DNA from: Pseudomonadota bacterium
Lineage (GTDB): Bacteria; SAR324; XYD2-FULL-50-16; JAHJRI01
Assembly (NCBI GenBank): GCA_022360105.1
Contig: JAKSDL010000534.1
Span: 1-26,151, forward strand
Reading direction: 5' to 3'
Length of the DNA stretch: 26,151 nt
Shown: positions 23,508-26,151 of the stretch, piece after piece
Layout: the number at the start of each line of letters is the position of its first letter
Position numbering within the stretch: the stretch's first letter is position 1
The notes under the pieces: model-generated
The model's database searches: none
What the model was told of the DNA's origin: nothing
What the model saw: the letters and a program-made list of their open reading frames with translations, nothing else
Program-made: the position numbers and the translations under genes

Positions 23508-23969
23508 CTAGTTATACTCAATTTTGACTTCGTCAGCCATTAATTCAAGGGTTTCAACAGCTACTTCGTTTTTTGTAGCATCCATTGAAGAGGCGTCGAT
23601 TTTTAAAGGAAAGGCATTTTTGATCTTCCAGGATACAACCGGGCTCTCACCTTTCTCATCCATCAGACTGGCTGTAATGTTTTTTTTCTCAACAGTGGTA
23701 ATACGAATGCTGTTGAGCCAGTCATAAAGCTGGCTGCCTTTTTGTACAATGCCCCTTTTCAAGGTTATCTTTGCCGGTTCTGCCAGTCCAGGCATGTGCT
23801 TTGAACCTTGAACAACACTCAGACCATCTCGATAAGTGATTGGTTTCACTTCTATATTCAGGCCTGAAACTTCAGAAAATGCGATTGGATCCATTCCATC
23901 GATATCCACGATGTAGTGAAACGCAGGAATTGGATAGGTGGTTTTGATATCTTCAACTGTGGTTGCCAT
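23508..23969 (-). CDS. Main inner tube protein (gp19/Hcp-like)
   Basis: A 153-residue tube protein. Residues ~14-36 (IPAFHYIVDIDGMDPIAFSE) followed by VSGLNIEV and YRDG are the typical opening. KITLKRGI (~67-74) and the C-terminal DATKNEVAVETLELMADEVKIEY complete the fold. It should form stacked hexameric rings inside the sheath. It follows the sheath gene after about 120 bases, and a GAGG sequence lies about 6 bases before the ATG. The gap may allow separate control of tube and sheath amounts. Confidence 0.95.
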   Translation of the reverse strand: MATTVEDIKTTYPIPAFHYIVDIDGMDPIAFSEVSGLNIEVKPITYRDGLSVVQGSKHMPGLAEPAKITLKRGIVQKGSQLYDWLNSIRITTVEKKNITASLMDEKGESPVVSWKIKNAFPLKIDASSMDATKNEVAVETLELMADEVKIEYN

Positions 23970-24046
23970 GTTTTCCTCTTTAAAAATTCTCTATTTATCC
24001 GTTTCAAATGAAAACTTGTAAGAATGACTTCCCTAAAAAAGGTCAA

Positions 24047-24088
24047 GGATAATCATTGTGCGATCATCCTATCCCATGGACAATCATT
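24047..24088. repeat. Imperfect 11-bp direct repeat between sheath and tube genes
   Basis: GGATAATCATT (24047-24057) and GGACAATCATT (24078-24088) differ at one base and are 31 bases apart, start to start. The second copy overlaps the region just after and into the sheath stop. This could be a weak regulatory or RNA-processing signal, or chance in AT-rich DNA. Confidence 0.3.
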
Positions 24089-24089
24089 T

Positions 24090-25529
24090 CTAAGATTCCT
24101 GCAACTTGTGTGTAAACTCAAGGATGATAAATTCGGCAGGTCGCACTGCTGCCAGACCAACTTTCACGATCAATCTTCCTTCCAGAATGTCTTGAGAGGT
24201 CATTGTTACTCCCAGTCCGGCCTGAACAAAATATGCGTCTTCCGCCTTTGCTCCGGCCAGTGCTCCCTGTCTCCAAAGAGTGTCCAGGAAACTTTCAATC
24301 ATAGTGCGGACCTTCAGCCAAGTCATGGCGGTGTTAGGCTCGAATACCGAAAAGGAGGTTGCTTTTTGAATGGATTCTTCAACGTAGTTAAAAAGACGTC
24401 TTACGGAAACATAGCGCCATTCGTTGTCATTACCTGCCAGTGTTCGTGCTCCCCAAACCAGGGTGCCTTTTCCGGAGAAAACCCTGATCGCATTGATCGA
24501 CTTTCCGTTTTCAGGTTCAACATTCAGCCCGTCGTTTTCATCTTCTGTCAGCTTAAGAACTGGTCCTTTAACGCCTGCCAAACTAACGTTAGCCGGGGCT
24601 TTCCATACACCTCGGTCACGATCTACACTGGCAATCATGCCCGCTACGGCCGAACTTGGAGGTAAAGTTACTGAGTACTTGGCTATTTCTTTGACAATTC
24701 GGTTATAGAGATCCGTTTTGGAATTCTTGATGTCTTCCAATGTTCCCGTGGTCTCCACCACTTGATTTTCTGTTACAGTTTCGTCCACGTCAGGTGTGGC
24801 GGGGTCATCAGGCGTTGTTACTACTGAAGCAATCGTACTGTAAGTTATCGTGACCTTGTCATCAGTGAACTGATAAGGCAAAACAGACTCAAGATACGGA
24901 TAATAAGCGGCTCCATATTTCAAGTTATTCATCCCCACAGAGGATCGAAATGCTGAAGCATCCGCCACTGCGTCACCAGAGGTTTTAACATCAGCAATAA
25001 CAAAACGATCTTTTAACTTCGCACACTGCTGCAATGCCTCAATAATTTGTCCTTCATGGTTGCCCGTTCCATCAGCGATATTAACACCGTCGACTGGCAC
25101 CAAAATTGTTGGTTCGTCTTCGGTTTCCAAAGCCTGAATCGCTTCAATGAAGTCCGCACTGGATGCGGAAGTACTTGACCCTACAGATACAATATAACAC
25201 GCTTCGCCACCGTTCAGAAAATACATCTGAAGTGCATAATGCATCAACTCGGAAAGATCACCAGGTGTCACGCCGGTAATGGTGTGTGAATCGTCGACGT
25301 TGACATTGACGGCAACACCAATCTCCTGGCTCGGAGCCATTCCAAACTTTTCTTCAAACTCGGACAAATTAGTAATTCGGGTTGGCACCTTCACTAATTC
25401 AAGTCCAACCCCGGCTTTTTGCGTATACCCGACAAAGGCAGGTATGGCAGTTGAAACTCCAGCTACTGAAGCCGGTAAAACAGATTTTTCCACGACGTAC
25501 ACGCCTGGTGTTTTATAATCAGTCATCAT
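24090..25529 (-). CDS. Contractile sheath protein
   Basis: A 479-residue tail sheath protein. The N-terminus YKTPGVYVVEKSVLPASVAGVSTAIPAFVGYT is the clear family opening (split: YKTPGVYV, then VAGVSTAIPAFVGYT). The C-terminal half has the standard GKGTLVWGARTL, WRYVSVRRLFNYVEESI and VKVGLAAVRPAEFIILEF blocks. It forms the contractile outer cylinder around the tube. This is the only sheath gene seen, whereas Afp and PVC carry several. It is the first gene after a long leader and has a clean AGGAG 11 bases before the first of two adjacent ATG codons; the first is taken as the start because of this spacing. Confidence 0.96.
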   Translation of the reverse strand: MMTDYKTPGVYVVEKSVLPASVAGVSTAIPAFVGYTQKAGVGLELVKVPTRITNLSEFEEKFGMAPSQEIGVAVNVNVDDSHTITGVTPGDLSELMHYALQMYFLNGGEACYIVSVGSSTSASSADFIEAIQALETEDEPTILVPVDGVNIADGTGNHEGQIIEALQQCAKLKDRFVIADVKTSGDAVADASAFRSSVGMNNLKYGAAYYPYLESVLPYQFTDDKVTITYSTIASVVTTPDDPATPDVDETVTENQVVETTGTLEDIKNSKTDLYNRIVKEIAKYSVTLPPSSAVAGMIASVDRDRGVWKAPANVSLAGVKGPVLKLTEDENDGLNVEPENGKSINAIRVFSGKGTLVWGARTLAGNDNEWRYVSVRRLFNYVEESIQKATSFSVFEPNTAMTWLKVRTMIESFLDTLWRQGALAGAKAEDAYFVQAGLGVTMTSQDILEGRLIVKVGLAAVRPAEFIILEFTHKLQES

Positions 25530-26053
25530 CGATCTAATTTCTCCTTAAAAAATTAAATGAGATTGGACGAAAGGAAGATCCCAAAAACCATCCCATCTTT
25601 TTCAAAAATGAATACCTGAAAAAACTACCTAACATCAGGTTCCAACAACAGAATTTTGCAGGCACTGGCAACACCACCACCGTCTGCCTAAACATAATAT
25701 TTCAAAACTATTGTGCTACCTGGTAAATATTCAAATACTGCGCACACTGATTTGTTTATCAGTAAGCCTGTATAAAAACGGATCGAAACCCCCACATCAC
25801 GATCTCGTCTTTAAATTCGGCGGAAATGCCAGGCTGTAATATTGGCACACAGCGGCACGCATTCCTCAAAAGCCTGTCAGGGAATTATCAGAATTGGTTT
25901 TGGAACAGATCTCAAAATCAGATTACGGCGTGAATCTCAACCCATGAGATATAAATCTGGGATTTCGGATCTGTAATAAGAGATGAAATGACCTCCTGGC
26001 CGATACCAACTGAAAATCAATACACTCTTAATTTTAAAAAATTAACGGTTTTA
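25530..26053 (-). other. Long untranslated leader of the eCIS operon
   Basis: About 520 bases between the predicted promoter and the sheath ATG with no convincing gene on either strand. It ends with the sheath ribosome site AAGGAG. Repeated AATCT/AGATT elements occur at about 25900-25975, including ACAGATC and GATCTGT 65 bases apart, which could pair in RNA. I recognise no riboswitch or terminator. Confidence 0.5.
26028..26045. promoter_or_regulatory. AT-rich inverted repeat near the predicted start of transcription
   Basis: TTAATTTT, two A, then AAAATTAA: eight-base perfect arms. It begins about 9 bases downstream of the predicted -10 box (transcription runs leftwards), so it would cover the transcription start. 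A regulator bound here could block the promoter. AT-rich palindromes can also arise by chance. Confidence 0.4.
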
Positions 26054-26082
26054 AAGATAAAGTCGAACAACAATCTGGTCAA
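26054..26082 (-). promoter_or_regulatory. Predicted operon promoter
   Basis: On the minus strand TTGACC (26082-26077) and TATCTT (26059-26054) are separated by 17 bases, an optimal sigma-70 layout. The box also reads TATCTTTA, one base from the Bacteroidota TAnnTTTG consensus, with a CTTG element 20 bases upstream. It lies about 525 bases before the sheath ATG, so it implies a long leader. No other equally good promoter was seen closer to the gene. Confidence 0.5.
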
Positions 26083-26151
26083 GCAAAATATTGGTTGAAG
26101 TAATTTTACGAATTCCGCTCAATAAAAAGTACAATAACTATGTAAAGCCAA

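Noticed and set aside
24024..24665. A 213-codon plus-strand open frame opposite the sheath gene
   Set aside because: It lies fully antisense to a firmly identified sheath gene, is rich in Cys and Gln with no recognisable domain, and has no own promoter or ribosome site that I can see.
25534..25695. A 53-codon minus-strand frame directly before the sheath gene
   Set aside because: It has no ribosome site, its composition looks random (many Phe, Arg and Cys), and its stop falls in the sheath ribosome-site region; it is probably leader RNA.

Overview
The window holds most of one minus-strand operon for an extracellular contractile injection system (eCIS), a phage-tail-like particle of the Afp/PVC/AlgoCIS kind. 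The host is most likely a member of Bacteroidota or a relative. The evidence is the eCIS gene set with a DUF5908 small protein, the 'WTDYNIHDPG' signature of the Afp12-like protein, AT-rich DNA, and a promoter (TATCTTTA box) that fits both sigma-70 and Bacteroidota consensus. Several genes have clear AGGAG-type ribosome sites, so the phylum is an inference and is not proven.

Reading in the direction of transcription (right to left): 25530-26151 is a non-coding leader with a promoter and an AT-rich dyad. Then come the sheath (24090-25529), the main tube protein (23508-23969), a second tube protein (22980-23465), a DUF5908 small protein (22813-22977), an Afp7-like tube/baseplate adaptor that lacks the usual LysM domain (22231-22803), a VgrG/Afp8-like spike (20410-22215), a gp25-like baseplate protein (20005-20397) and a very large Afp11/gpJ-like baseplate protein of 2494 residues (12414-19898). 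Two long fibre proteins follow (10423-12393 and 4980-9980), with a probable tail-fibre chaperone gene between them (10026-10403). The last gene is an Afp12-like baseplate protein (4958 leftwards) that runs off the window. Its body continues into at least four tandem LamG/concanavalin-like modules.

The core genes are conventional: sheath and tube contract and are expelled, the spike and gp25/Afp11/Afp12 wedge form the baseplate, and the fibres bind the target. The unusual content is surface elaboration of the baseplate. A repeated ~100-residue beta-rich module (signature hydrophobic-x-I-x-YP ... L..xW..W ... GF.I......W.I) occurs about six times inside the Afp11-like protein and about five times in the 1666-residue fibre. 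I do not recognise it as a named family. A run of 17 adenines (coding strand) forms the leader of the Afp12-LamG gene and is a candidate for slippage-based control. No PAAR tip, tape measure, AAA+ ATPase, tube cap or toxin cargo gene is seen here; if present they should lie to the left of position 1 or elsewhere.
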